From an uncultured Acetatifactor sp. (GTDB lineage Bacteria; Bacillota; Clostridia; Lachnospirales; Lachnospiraceae): DNA of 16,979 nucleotides. Positions 6,355 to 14,747 of this stretch are shown piece by piece; within the stretch, counting starts at the first letter, position 1; every line of letters starts with the position of its first letter. The notes below the pieces were generated by a model. It was not told the DNA's origin. It did not search any database and saw nothing but the letters and a program-made list of their open reading frames with translations. The position numbers and the translations under genes are program-made. The DNA lies in assembly GCA_910586775.1 (NCBI GenBank), contig CAJUJN010000089.1:1-16979 (forward strand). Reading direction: 5' to 3'.

Positions 6355-7755
6355 TCATTCGATTCCCGGGTCCTTCTTCAACAGCTTCCGGAACACAATC
6401 ACAAAACACACCAGATGCACCGCAAAGGTCAGCCCCCAGCTGATGGGATAGGAAAAATACAGACATTCCAGTGTGCGATAGCTCTGAAAAATGGTATAAA
6501 TCCAGACCACCCGCAGCAGACATGCCCCTGTCAGTGACACCAGCATGGGCATAATGGCATATCCCATTCCACGCAGCGCCCCCACAGCCACATCCATCAT
6601 ACCACATAAAAAGTACGGTGTACAGATAATACGCATACGCAGGATGCCGTATTCGATAACCTCCGGATCTACGGTATACAACTTCAGCAGAGTTCCTCCG
6701 AACAGATATGCCACATTCCCCATCAATGCGCCCACAACTACTACCATCACTTCACATATCAACAATACTTTCCGAATTCGCTTATACTTCCGGGCACCAT
6801 AGTTCTGGCCGCTGAAGCTGATGGCAGCCTGATGAAAGGCATTCATGGCCGTGTATACAAAGCCCTCTATATTACTGGCAGCCGTATTTCCCGCCATGGC
6901 AACAGAGCCGAAGCTGTTCACCGAGGACTGGATAAGCACATTGGAAATGGAAAAAAGCGCACCCTGCATTCCCGCCGGGACACCTATCTGAACCATCTTG
7001 AGCAGCTTATCAGGCACAATCCTGATTCCCTGCAGTTCCAGCCGGTAGGCGCTGTCAGTACGTATCAGGCACCGTACCACCAGTGCCGCGGAAATTGCCT
7101 GGGAAACCACTGTCGCCGTGGCAACCCCTGCCACACCCATTGAAAAGGTAATCACAAAAATCAGATTCAGTACTACATTCACTACTCCCGCTATCAGCAG
7201 ATAATAGAGAGGCCTTTTGGTATCTCCTACAGCCCGCAGGACGGCACTTCCGAAATTATAGACCATCATAAACGGCATACCGGCAAAATAAATCCGCATA
7301 TAAAGTACGGAATGATTTATTACATCCTCCGGCGTCCCCATCCAGCCAAGCGCAGGTTTCGAAAGGAAGAATCCCAGAAAAATTAAAATGACACCCCCGG
7401 CTACGGCAGTGCCAATCGCTGTCTGCACCGTCTCTTTCAGCTCTTCGTCCTGCTTCGCCCCATAAAATCTGGCTACAAGCACATTGGCTCCCACCGAAAG
7501 TCCGATAAAGAGATTTACGATCAGATTAGTCAGAGAACTGGTGGAGCCAACCGCCGCCAGAGCCTCATTCCCGGCAAAACGCCCCACCACCACGATATCC
7601 GCCGCGTTAAAAAGAAGCTGCAGGATTCCCGACAGCATCAAGGGGATATAGAATATCATGATTTTACCTAAAAGCGGGCCGTTGCACATGTCTATCTCAT
7701 ATTTTTTTGACTGTTCCTTCTCCATAATTTTTCCCAATTCCTTTCCCGGTTCCAT
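6355..7755 (-). CDS. MATE family multidrug/metabolite efflux transporter
   Basis: This is a 466-residue inner-membrane protein with about twelve hydrophobic segments and the two-halves layout of MATE (MatE-MatE) cation-coupled exporters. Family-like stretches include PLMLSGILQLLFNAADIVVVGRFAG in the first helix pair, GSTSSLTNLIVNLFIGLSVGANVLVARFYGA, and INFAG-like AGMPFMMVYNFGSAVLRAVGDTKRP. The substrate cannot be predicted. Two starts are possible: the ATG at 7755 (GGAGG 13 bases upstream) or the ATG at 7725 (AAAGGA about 13 bases upstream); neither has ideal spacing. It follows the leuCD terminator with no strong promoter seen and is unlinked in function to the neighbouring ruvA. Confidence 0.92.
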   Translation of the reverse strand: MEPGKELGKIMEKEQSKKYEIDMCNGPLLGKIMIFYIPLMLSGILQLLFNAADIVVVGRFAGNEALAAVGSTSSLTNLIVNLFIGLSVGANVLVARFYGAKQDEELKETVQTAIGTAVAGGVILIFLGFFLSKPALGWMGTPEDVINHSVLYMRIYFAGMPFMMVYNFGSAVLRAVGDTKRPLYYLLIAGVVNVVLNLIFVITFSMGVAGVATATVVSQAISAALVVRCLIRTDSAYRLELQGIRIVPDKLLKMVQIGVPAGMQGALFSISNVLIQSSVNSFGSVAMAGNTAASNIEGFVYTAMNAFHQAAISFSGQNYGARKYKRIRKVLLICEVMVVVVGALMGNVAYLFGGTLLKLYTVDPEVIEYGILRMRIICTPYFLCGMMDVAVGALRGMGYAIMPMLVSLTGACLLRVVWIYTIFQSYRTLECLYFSYPISWGLTFAVHLVCFVIVFRKLLKKDPGIE

Positions 7756-7851
7756 TCACCGGATATTTCCTCCCAAATCATTGGCTTCTCCTGTTCACTG
7801 AATTCCCCTCTGCTGCTTCTTCTGTCCGGAAACAGCAGTACGCAAAGCGGG

Positions 7852-7895
7852 AAAAAGAGCCCCGCAGCCCTACACACTGTATTCTGCGAAGCCCT
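7852..7895 (-). terminator. Rho-independent terminator of leuCD
   Basis: On the minus strand AGGGCTTCGCAG (7884-7895) pairs along its whole length with CTGCGGGGCTCT (7856-7867), with three G-U pairs and a 16-base loop, followed by TTTTT. It begins 33 bases after the leuD stop. Confidence 0.8.
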
Positions 7896-7927
7896 TATTT
7901 CCCCCTATTCATGGCATCTCAAATCTT

Positions 7928-8413
7928 TTACTTGCTGTTAATATAATTAATCAATCCTTCCGAAGCGATAATCTTCTGCATAAACTCCGGAAATGCCTGT
8001 CCCTGGAAGCTGGTTCCTTTCGTCACATTGGTAATGACGCCGGAATCGAAATCCACTTCAACCTCGTCTCCGGCTTCGATTCCCCGGCATGCCTCCGGGC
8101 ATTCGATGATGGGCAGGCCGATATTGATGGCATTTCTGTAGAAAATTCTGGCAAAGGTCTCCGCTATGACACAGCTGACACCGGCAGCCTTGATGGCGAT
8201 GGGGGCATGCTCTCTGGAAGAGCCGCAGCCGAAATTCTTCTCCGCAACGATAATGTCGCCTTTCTTCACTTTCTTAATGAAATCTGCATCAATATCCTCC
8301 ATACAATGTACTGCCAACTCCGCAGGGTCGGAACTGTTTAAGTACCTTGCAGGAATGATTACATCCGTATCTACATTATCACCATATTTAAAGACTGTTC
8401 CTTTTGCGTTCAT
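7928..8413 (-). CDS. leuD: 3-isopropylmalate dehydratase small subunit
   Basis: LeuD pairs with LeuC to isomerise 2-isopropylmalate to 3-isopropylmalate in leucine synthesis. With the start used here it is 161 residues, typical of the short archaeal/clostridial type. Signature elements: GDNVDTDVIIPARYL (11-25), FGCGSSREHAPIA (61-73) and FYRNAINIGLPIIE (91-104). The frame extends upstream to an ATG at 8443, but AAGGA just before the ATG at 8413 and the conserved MNAKGTVFKYGDNVDTD start favour the shorter form. It lies 98 bases after leuC, a gap with a 9-bp inverted repeat (8423-8431 / 8460-8468). Related LeuD proteins can also act on citramalate-derived substrates. Confidence 0.95.
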   Translation of the reverse strand: MNAKGTVFKYGDNVDTDVIIPARYLNSSDPAELAVHCMEDIDADFIKKVKKGDIIVAEKNFGCGSSREHAPIAIKAAGVSCVIAETFARIFYRNAINIGLPIIECPEACRGIEAGDEVEVDFDSGVITNVTKGTSFQGQAFPEFMQKIIASEGLINYINSK

Positions 8414-8511
8414 ATTTTCCTTCATTCCATAACATTGTTTCATTTGTACGAAAACAAGATATGGAATGCTCCTTTCCCTCTATATTAAGAAAATTATGTA
8501 TATCAAATGGA

Positions 8512-9780
8512 TTACAAATCATCCGGCTCTGAAATCACACCCGTAACCGCACTGGCTGCCGCAACCGCCGGGCTGGCCAGATAAATCTCGGAAGTCACAT
8601 GTCCCATGCGGCCCACAAAATTGCGGTTGGTAGTGGATACACAACGCTCTCCTTCTGCAAGGATTCCCATATATCCGCCCAGGCAGGGACCGCAGGTCGG
8701 TGTGCTGACAATGGCGCCCGCTTCAATAAAGGTCTTCAAAAGGCCCTCTTCCATGGCCTGCATGTAGATGGCCTGGGTAGCCGGAATCACGATACAGCGC
8801 ATTCCTTTTGCCACATGGCGCCCTTTCAATACCTCTGCAGCAGTCCTCAGGTCGTCCAGGCGCCCGTTGGTACAGGAACCGATTACAACCTGGTCAATGG
8901 CGATTTTCTCCATCTGGCGGATTTCATCGATGGTATGGGTATTTTCCGGAAGGTGCGGGAATGCAACCGTAGGGCGTAGCGCACTCAGGTCAATAGTGTA
9001 CTCCGCATCGTAGACAGCATCCGCATCTGCTTCGTATATCTTGTACGGTTTATCGGAATGCTCCTTCATATAGTTTTCCGCCAGCTTGTCAACAGGGAAG
9101 ATACCGTTCTTTCCGCCGGCTTCGATTGCCATGTTCGCAATGGTAAAGCGGTCATCCATGGAAAGATTTGCAATGCCGTCTCCCACGAATTCCATGGACT
9201 TATACAATGCCCCGTCCACGCCGATCATCCCTATAATATGTAAAATCACATCCTTGCCGCTGACCCACTTTGCAGGCTTTCCGGTGAGAATGAATTTGAT
9301 GGCCGCAGGCACCTTGAACCATGCCTTGCCGGTAGCCATTCCGGCCGCCATATCCGTGCTGCCCACGCCTGTGGAAAAGGCCCCCAGCGCACCGTAAGTA
9401 CAGGTATGAGAATCCGCGCCGATGATCACATCCCCTGCTACAGTGAGGCCTTTCTCGGGAAGCAGCGCATGCTCGATACCCATCTCGCCTACTTCGAAAT
9501 AGTTGGTAATCTCATTTTTACGGGCAAACTCCCTGACACATTTACAGTGCTCCGCAGATTTGATATCTTTATTCGGTACAAAATGGTCCGGCACCAGAGC
9601 GATTTTATCCTTGTCGAACACGCCCTTTACCTGAAACTTGTCCATCTCCTTGATTGCCACGGGACTGGTAATATCATTGCCCAGTACCAGGTCAAGATCC
9701 GCCTCGATAAGCTGCCCTGCCTGAACCTGTTCAAGTCCTGCCGCAGCGGCCAGAATCTTCTGTGTCATTGTCATTCCCAT
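8512..9780 (-). CDS. leuC: 3-isopropylmalate dehydratase large subunit
   Basis: LeuC is an aconitase-family protein of 422 residues that carries the [4Fe-4S] cluster. Cluster ligands are visible at C303 (GSCTNGRLDD) and C363/C366 (STPTCGPCLGG). Active-site motifs DHFVPN (65-70) and GADSHTCTYGALGAFSTGVGS (121-141) are intact. The length fits the shorter archaeal/clostridial type rather than the roughly 470-residue enterobacterial type. The start at 9780 (MGMTMTQKIL) has a weak purine site (CAGGG, about nine bases away). A second ATG at 9768, four codons in, cannot be excluded. leuA and leuB are not in the window. It is transcribed with leuD from the promoter at 9819-9847. Confidence 0.96.
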   Translation of the reverse strand: MGMTMTQKILAAAAGLEQVQAGQLIEADLDLVLGNDITSPVAIKEMDKFQVKGVFDKDKIALVPDHFVPNKDIKSAEHCKCVREFARKNEITNYFEVGEMGIEHALLPEKGLTVAGDVIIGADSHTCTYGALGAFSTGVGSTDMAAGMATGKAWFKVPAAIKFILTGKPAKWVSGKDVILHIIGMIGVDGALYKSMEFVGDGIANLSMDDRFTIANMAIEAGGKNGIFPVDKLAENYMKEHSDKPYKIYEADADAVYDAEYTIDLSALRPTVAFPHLPENTHTIDEIRQMEKIAIDQVVIGSCTNGRLDDLRTAAEVLKGRHVAKGMRCIVIPATQAIYMQAMEEGLLKTFIEAGAIVSTPTCGPCLGGYMGILAEGERCVSTTNRNFVGRMGHVTSEIYLASPAVAAASAVTGVISEPDDL

Positions 9781-9818
9781 ATCCGTTAACCCTGCCTTTC
9801 ATCAAATGTCTGTGTTTT

Positions 9819-9847
9819 ATCATAACACAATTACCTGTATTGTTCAA
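9819..9847 (-). promoter_or_regulatory. Predicted sigma-A promoter of leuCD
   Basis: On the minus strand TTGAAC (9842-9847) and TATGAT (9819-9824) are separated by 17 bases, with TG two bases before the -10. The expected start near 9812 leaves a leader of only about 30 bases, too short for a leucine T-box or a leader-peptide attenuator. Confidence 0.75.
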
Positions 9848-9857
9848 ATAGAAAATT

Positions 9858-9945
9858 TTACGCCCTCGTCGCCTCAATCCTGTCAAACAGCCTTGCGCAC
9901 TCTAGCGTATCCTTCCAGGGAACCACCAGACTTTCACTGTCATTT
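9858..9945 (-). pseudogene. Possible C-terminal stub of a lost gene upstream of leuC
   Basis: Overlapping the end of the AAA-ATPase gene in another frame, the minus strand reads DSESLVVPWKDTLECARLF and then DRIEATRA before TAA at 9858-9860. The composition is protein-like and it ends just before the leuC -35. There is no start codon. It may be the tail of a gene decapitated when the neighbouring ATPase gene arrived. It is short, so chance is not excluded. Family not recognised. Confidence 0.3.
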
Positions 9946-11526
9946 CTGCATATCGTACCTTTCTATCATACACTCATGTTTTTTTGACTCAGCATCGTAA
10001 TTAATCCCAACCAGAAGGATATCGCTTCCATACCCTTCAAAAACCTGCGGATACTTCTTTTCCTTAATCTGGCTGATTGCTCCATCCGCTGTCTTATTCC
10101 ACTTTAATTCAATGAGAAGAATCGGCATGGGCGAATGCTTTTTGGGCAGATAAACGACATCCGCATATCCGGTTCCTGAAGGCAGTTCCTGTATCTCTTT
10201 ATATTCTCCGATACAGCTGATGTATGCAAAACGTATCACACTCCGAAGAGCCTGTTCATTGTTATAAAAAAGGGGCGCTGTCTGCGCACTGTGTATCTCT
10301 TCTATGGCGGCAGCAACTTTTTCTCCGTCCATATTCAGAGTATGCTTTAATAATAAATCCGATTCCCTGATCAAACTGACCAGCTCATTACGCTTACTGT
10401 TTTTTATCGCCCGAATAAACTCAAGCCGGATTTCCTCATTGGGAATGCTGACTGTCTCTGCCTCCTCATCATATGCCAGATACCCCAGATGCACTAAAAG
10501 CGTAAGCACATCATCCCTGCTCTGTATACTTGTCATATCATTCTGGAATGCAGCCGTATCAATGGAACAGTGTACTCCTCCGGTCAGTTGAGCCACCGAT
10601 TCTTTCAATCCATCCATATCCATATCAATATATATCCGCAATGACTCATATGTCTCTGTTTTTGTCCAATAGGAACCGATTTTTCTCTTCCGAATGGCGT
10701 TCACTACAGAGTTTGGATTATACACAGATTTGATTCCAGAGAACGAATAACCATCATACCACCGTTTCATTTCCATGTAATCCATATCGCATTTCCGGCA
10801 AAGTCCCCTGACTTCCTGCTCTGTAAATCCCACATATTCTTCCAGTTCTCCCTGGTCAAGCATGGAATATTCTACAAAATCCGTCATGGCAGAATGCGTT
10901 CCGTATTTCTTGATGGGCAAAATTCCTGTCATATAGACGGCCTCGATTATTTTATCCGTGACAGGGCTCTTAAACAATCCCCGCAACAGCTGAATATACT
11001 CCTTCTGTACAGCCTCATCTCTTTCAGCTTCCCGAAAAAGGGCATCCCATTCGTCGATAATAAAAATAAACTTATTCCCTGTGGCTTCCCTGACTTTAAA
11101 CAATATTGTCACCAACGAATCTTCATCCTGTCTTTCAATCAATGGATATTCCCTGACAAGCTCCTGAATGACCTGCTTTTGAATATAAGGTACCATATTT
11201 TTCATGTCAGAATGCAGTTCAAAAATGAACCTGGTAATATCCAGATATATCACATCATATCTGTTTAAATACTTTTCATAGGAAAAATCTTTCGTAATCT
11301 TCAACCCTTCAAACAACTTTCCGGAATCACAGCTTTTGTCATAATATGCGCAGAGCATCTTGGCCGCGTAAGATTTTCCGAACCTTCTGGGACGGCTTAC
11401 ACATGTCAGCTTTCTCATTGTCCCCAGAGTTCCGTTTATAAAAGAAATCAATCCTGTCTTATCGACATATAGCTCTTTCCTGACCGCCTGAAATCCGTCA
11501 TTTCCCACATTTAAATACTGGCCCAT
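9940..11526 (-). CDS. AAA-ATPase-like protein with C-terminal PD-(D/E)XK nuclease domain
   Basis: This 528-residue protein matches the layout of the AAA-ATPase-like (PF09820) plus PD-(D/E)XK superfamily 9 (PF08011, formerly DUF1703) proteins that are multicopy in many gut anaerobes. The N-terminal domain has YLNVGNDGFQAVRKELYVDKTGLI, the phosphate-loop variant SRPRRFGKS (44-52) and Walker B FIFIIDEWDALF (153-164). The C-terminal nuclease core has GYADVVYL (453-460, likely D456) and ILLIELKWN (469-477, E473 and K475), with Q486 downstream. All core residues appear intact. The biological role of the family is not established. The frame continues 63 codons upstream through the manA terminator; the ATG at 11526 is chosen because AAAGGA lies six bases before it. 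A weak extended -10 (TGC TATACG) is at 11592-11597. Confidence 0.87.
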   Translation of the reverse strand: MGQYLNVGNDGFQAVRKELYVDKTGLISFINGTLGTMRKLTCVSRPRRFGKSYAAKMLCAYYDKSCDSGKLFEGLKITKDFSYEKYLNRYDVIYLDITRFIFELHSDMKNMVPYIQKQVIQELVREYPLIERQDEDSLVTILFKVREATGNKFIFIIDEWDALFREAERDEAVQKEYIQLLRGLFKSPVTDKIIEAVYMTGILPIKKYGTHSAMTDFVEYSMLDQGELEEYVGFTEQEVRGLCRKCDMDYMEMKRWYDGYSFSGIKSVYNPNSVVNAIRKRKIGSYWTKTETYESLRIYIDMDMDGLKESVAQLTGGVHCSIDTAAFQNDMTSIQSRDDVLTLLVHLGYLAYDEEAETVSIPNEEIRLEFIRAIKNSKRNELVSLIRESDLLLKHTLNMDGEKVAAAIEEIHSAQTAPLFYNNEQALRSVIRFAYISCIGEYKEIQELPSGTGYADVVYLPKKHSPMPILLIELKWNKTADGAISQIKEKKYPQVFEGYGSDILLVGINYDAESKKHECMIERYDMQK

Positions 11527-11664
11527 CCCGGTTCCTTTCCGCCGCTTTGCTTCATTTCCTGCATTTTTCTTTCCCTTTGCAGAAGCGTTTGCGTATAGCA
11601 CAAGCAGAAAATGAACATGCATATGAGTGTAAGAAAGTGTCTCCCAATTTTTCCGACAATTCCT

Positions 11665-11711
11665 AAAAGAGTGGATTTTAACATGTAAACTACATATCAA
11701 ATCCACTCTTT
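11665..11711 (-). terminator. Rho-independent terminator of manA
   Basis: AAAGAGTGGATTT and AAATCCACTCTTT (11699-11711 and 11666-11678 on the minus strand) form a perfect 13-bp stem with a 20-base loop, starting 16 bases after the manA stop. The stem itself ends in a T-run and is bordered by an A-run on the other side, so it could work in both directions. Confidence 0.85.
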
Positions 11712-11726
11712 CCATAAAAATCCACC

Positions 11727-12680
11727 TTATTTCTCTACCGTAGACAAAATCAGACTCATATTCCCGTTCATTTCCACTTTACCATATCCATCAGGAATAA
11801 TGAAATGATCGCCCTTGTGTACTTCCGCTCCGTCCACGCTGCCCTCTCCTTCCAGCACGGACGCCGCCAGGAAGGGATAGTTTTGCTCAAATGCTGCGCT
11901 GCCGTTTACATCTATCTTAAAGACCGTATATTTCTCACAGGTATAAATCTGATTTAACGCATTCACCAGCAAACCGGAGACGGACTCTACGCTTTCCTCT
12001 GCGGATTTCGCAGGAACCGTGATGACATCCAGGCTCTTGTCAATATGAAGCTCACGGGGCTTTCCGTTCTGGAGGCGTCCGTAATCATAGAGCCTGTAAG
12101 TGATCGCGCTGTTCTGCTGCGTCTCCAGGATCAGAGTATCCGCCTTGATCGCATGCACTGTCCCCGGATCAATCTGGATAAAATCTCCCTTGTGGATGGG
12201 AATTTCACGGATCAGCTCCTGCCATCTTTCCTCCGCAACCATTTCCTTTAATTCTGTCTCCGTCTTCGCATTATGGCCGATTACAATGGTTGCATTTTCT
12301 TTGCAGCCCATGATATACCAGCACTCTGTCTTGCCCAGGCTGCCGTTTTCATTCTCCCGGGCGTAAGCATCGTCCGGATGTACCTGGATGCTCAGGTCAT
12401 CCTGTGCATCGATGATCTTCGTCAACAGCGGATACCTGTCGTACTGCAGGTTTCCGAACAGCTCCGGATGCTCCGTCCAGAGCTCCGACAGCTTCTTTCC
12501 CTGGTATTCGCCGTTCCGTATGGTTCCGTCTCCTTCCGGATGGGCGGAAATTCCCCAGCATTCGCCGATGTCGTTTCCCTCCACAGGATATCCGAATTCT
12601 TCCCTTAATTTAACGCCGCCCCAGATATTATGTTTGCATACAGGGTTTAAAAAGAGCAACCCATTTCCGTCTTCTCTCAT
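11727..12680 (-). CDS. manA: Mannose-6-phosphate isomerase, class I (short bacterial type)
   Basis: ManA interconverts mannose-6-phosphate and fructose-6-phosphate with zinc. The 317-residue length matches the Bacillus-type enzyme. Visible motifs: the N-terminal FLNPVCKHNIWGGVKL (10-25), GECWGISAHPEG (39-50), IQVHPDD (98-104; zinc ligand H101), KTECWYIM (117-124; E119), DPGTVHAI (171-178; H176) and ITYRLYDYGR (193-202, with the active-site Arg196). The start has AAGGAG eight bases upstream. The gene upstream is a ROK sugar kinase of fructokinase type, 209 bases away; the same pair occurs as gmuE-gmuF in Bacillus subtilis. A clear terminator ends the unit downstream. Confidence 0.95.
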   Translation of the reverse strand: MREDGNGLLFLNPVCKHNIWGGVKLREEFGYPVEGNDIGECWGISAHPEGDGTIRNGEYQGKKLSELWTEHPELFGNLQYDRYPLLTKIIDAQDDLSIQVHPDDAYARENENGSLGKTECWYIMGCKENATIVIGHNAKTETELKEMVAEERWQELIREIPIHKGDFIQIDPGTVHAIKADTLILETQQNSAITYRLYDYGRLQNGKPRELHIDKSLDVITVPAKSAEESVESVSGLLVNALNQIYTCEKYTVFKIDVNGSAAFEQNYPFLAASVLEGEGSVDGAEVHKGDHFIIPDGYGKVEMNGNMSLILSTVEK

Positions 12681-12889
12681 AATTTTTTCTCCTTATTCCT
12701 TCCCGGTTACTGATTATTTCCGCAATAAGTCCGGTGTAATACACAGGCAGTACCCCATTCTGCATGCCCCGAAAAAGCTGACTCCATTCTCATTATGCCT
12801 TGACGTACTGAATGTTCTGTTTCGGTCCAACGCGAAGCAATTGCTCTCAACCGATGGTTCATGTCGTCTAAAGCCGGCTTACTCGTAAA

Positions 12890-13762
12890 TCATCCCAACG
12901 CATCCAGGCCCAGCTTGATTGCCCCCATGATTCCGGGGTCCTCACCAAGTGCAGGAGGCACAATGTAATCGTCGATATTTTCCAGAATCGCCTTATGGGC
13001 AACATAGCCGTTCAGCAATCTCTGTACCTCTTTCCTTATCATGCCGAACAGCTTCTGCTGATGCATGATTCCACCCCACAGAATAATCTTCTGAGGCGAG
13101 TATACCATAATGTAGTCCGTAATCGCCTGGGCAACATAATAAGCTTCCAGCTCCCAGACCTCATCTCTGTCAGCCAGTTCAATTCCCTTCTTGCCCCAGC
13201 GTTCTTCCACAGCAGGTCCGGACGCCAGACCTTCGATACAGTTTCCATGGAAAGGACATTTTCCTTTGTAAGTATCTTTCGGATGACGCTCTATCAGGAT
13301 ATGCCCGCCTTCCGGATGTACCAGACCGTGAAGCAGACCTCCGTTTACATAGACACCCACGCCCACGCCGGTTCCCACTGTGATGTAGATGGCGCTTTCT
13401 GTGCCCTTTGCAGCGCCCCAGGTCACTTCTCCTAGGATTGCACCGTTTACATCCGTGTCAAAGCCTACCGGCACGTTCAGGGCTTTCCGAAATGTCCCTA
13501 CCACATCGCAGTTTTCCCATCCGGCCTTGGGAGTCTTGGTGATATACCCGTAGGTTTCCGATGCCCTGTTCAGGTCCAGCGGGCCGAAACAGCCTATTCC
13601 CAGTGCCTGAATGTCCCAGTTTTTATAATAGCCGATCATATCCTCAAATGTCTCTTTGGGCTGCCTGGTGGGAAAAGAAACCCGGTCCCTGATCACCCCG
13701 TTTTCATCCCCTACTGCACAAACCATTTTAGTGCCGCCTGCCTCGATTCCTCCGATCAACAT
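12890..13762 (-). CDS. ROK family sugar kinase, probable fructokinase
   Basis: The 290-residue ROK kinase has the N-terminal phosphate loop GGIEAGGTKMVCAVG (4-18), FDTDVNGAILGE (101-112) with catalytic D104, adenosine-binding TVGTGVGVGV (128-137), and the ROK zinc motif GLVHPEGGH...CPFHGNC (146-175; likely ligands H154, C169, H172, C175). The CPFHGNCIEGLASGPA stretch is typical of the fructokinase branch (GmuE/ScrK-like), which makes fructose-6-phosphate from fructose and ATP. The frame is open further upstream to 13855. The start is either the ATG at 13762 (AGGAGG 11 bases away) or the GTG at 13768 (AGGAGG 5 bases away). Its neighbour manA suggests a shared role in fructose/mannose entry. 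Activity on mannose or glucose is possible. Confidence 0.9.
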   Translation of the reverse strand: MLIGGIEAGGTKMVCAVGDENGVIRDRVSFPTRQPKETFEDMIGYYKNWDIQALGIGCFGPLDLNRASETYGYITKTPKAGWENCDVVGTFRKALNVPVGFDTDVNGAILGEVTWGAAKGTESAIYITVGTGVGVGVYVNGGLLHGLVHPEGGHILIERHPKDTYKGKCPFHGNCIEGLASGPAVEERWGKKGIELADRDEVWELEAYYVAQAITDYIMVYSPQKIILWGGIMHQQKLFGMIRKEVQRLLNGYVAHKAILENIDDYIVPPALGEDPGIMGAIKLGLDALG

Positions 13763-13933
13763 TTTCACCCATTCCTCCTTATTTGAAATTTTGTTTTCGC
13801 CCGTATGTGCCAGTACCTGAGAAAAATTTCCGACTGCAGAGCAACGGACAATCATTCATACAGACATTCATACAAACACGCTCAGGGCAGATACCGTTAA
13901 AAATACCTGTGCGGCTTTCAATAGATTGCCACG

Positions 13934-13948
13934 AATACATGTATTATA
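13934..13948 (-). promoter_or_regulatory. Possible -10 with overlapping palindrome upstream of the ROK kinase
   Basis: A perfect TATAAT on the minus strand (13943-13948) overlaps the perfect palindrome AATACATGTATT (13934-13945). The -35 position is poor (TACCAA at 17 bases), as expected if an activator helps. A second TATAAT (14011-14016) lies farther upstream, also without a good -35. This is suggestive only. Confidence 0.4.
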
Positions 13949-14049
13949 CACTAAAACAACTCTAATTGGTAGTCCCAAACTTGTTTTAACACTTCACATT
14001 ATTTCTCCGTATTATACCTCTCCACAGCGCTTAAAAGCATGGAAGAAAT

Positions 14050-14580
14050 CTATAAATAAGTAACCTGCGTTTCAGTATTATATGTATGCGGTGTCTTTTC
14101 TACTGCTTTATGCCCCACGGCAATTGCAATCGCAAAAGCATGGTTTTCCGGCAATTTCAGTTCTCTCGAAAAATACTCTCTCTTTTCTCCCGTAAGAGCG
14201 TCATAGATACAGCCGATTATCAAACTGCCCAGTCCAAGGGATTGCGCCGCCAGGGAGATATTTTCCACAGCAATCCCGGCATCCACCCGGCTCCAATGGA
14301 AACCTTCTTCCGCGCTTAACAATATGACTACGGGCGCTTCATAGTAAAAATTGTGCTCCGGCGCCGTAATGTTCCGCAGCCTGTTTTTTTCCGCCTCTAT
14401 CTCTCCCAAAAGCGGATGTTCCCCTTTTAACACAGTAAAGTGAATTTCCTGTCTGTTGGTTGCGGTAGGCGCCTGAAGAGCCGCCTGAAGCAGGGCTTCC
14501 AACTCCGAATCCGACAGGGCTTCCGCCGTGTAGCCCTTGGTGGAACTGCGTTTCTGTATTGCCTCAAGTGTGTGGTTCAT
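14050..14580 (-). CDS. Small nitroreductase family flavoprotein
   Basis: This 176-residue protein is of the FMN-dependent nitroreductase family, which reduces nitro compounds, quinones or flavins using NAD(P)H. Visible family features: the N-terminal FMN-phosphate site KRSSTKGY (10-17), APTATNRQ (37-44), and the second flavin-contacting region AGIAVENISLAAQSLGLGSLIIGCI (101-125). The C-terminal end (AVGHKAVEKTPHTYNTETQ) resembles the usual GYP-like closing segment, but with H in place of the YP. AGGAGG lies nine bases before the ATG. Substrate and physiological role are unknown, and it does not obviously connect with its neighbours. Confidence 0.9.
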   Translation of the reverse strand: MNHTLEAIQKRSSTKGYTAEALSDSELEALLQAALQAPTATNRQEIHFTVLKGEHPLLGEIEAEKNRLRNITAPEHNFYYEAPVVILLSAEEGFHWSRVDAGIAVENISLAAQSLGLGSLIIGCIYDALTGEKREYFSRELKLPENHAFAIAIAVGHKAVEKTPHTYNTETQVTYL

Positions 14581-14633
14581 ACCGTATTTCCTCCTCTTAA
14601 TTTTAATTTCAAAAAACTTTTGACAAATCGCCT

Positions 14634-14697
14634 AAAAAATGCGGTGCTTCGCGCCCTTGATTATGAACGCAATTCGTTCCGGCCCCGGCCGGTACAG
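14634..14697 (-). terminator. Weak terminator candidate after the RACo-like gene
   Basis: On the minus strand two small GC-rich hairpins (CCGGCC/GGCCGG and GAACG/CGTTC) and a loose TGCG...CGCA pairing are followed by TTTTTT (14634-14639). The pairing next to the T-run is only about four bases, so this is tentative. Confidence 0.3.
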
Positions 14698-14747
14698 ACT
14701 TTTTGATTGGGGGCACTTTTATGGAACCTTATTTTATACTATATATC

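Noticed and set aside
9781..9940. Leucine T-box or leader-peptide attenuator before leuC
   Set aside because: The predicted start site leaves only about 30 bases of leader, and no T-box sequence or run of Leu codons is present.
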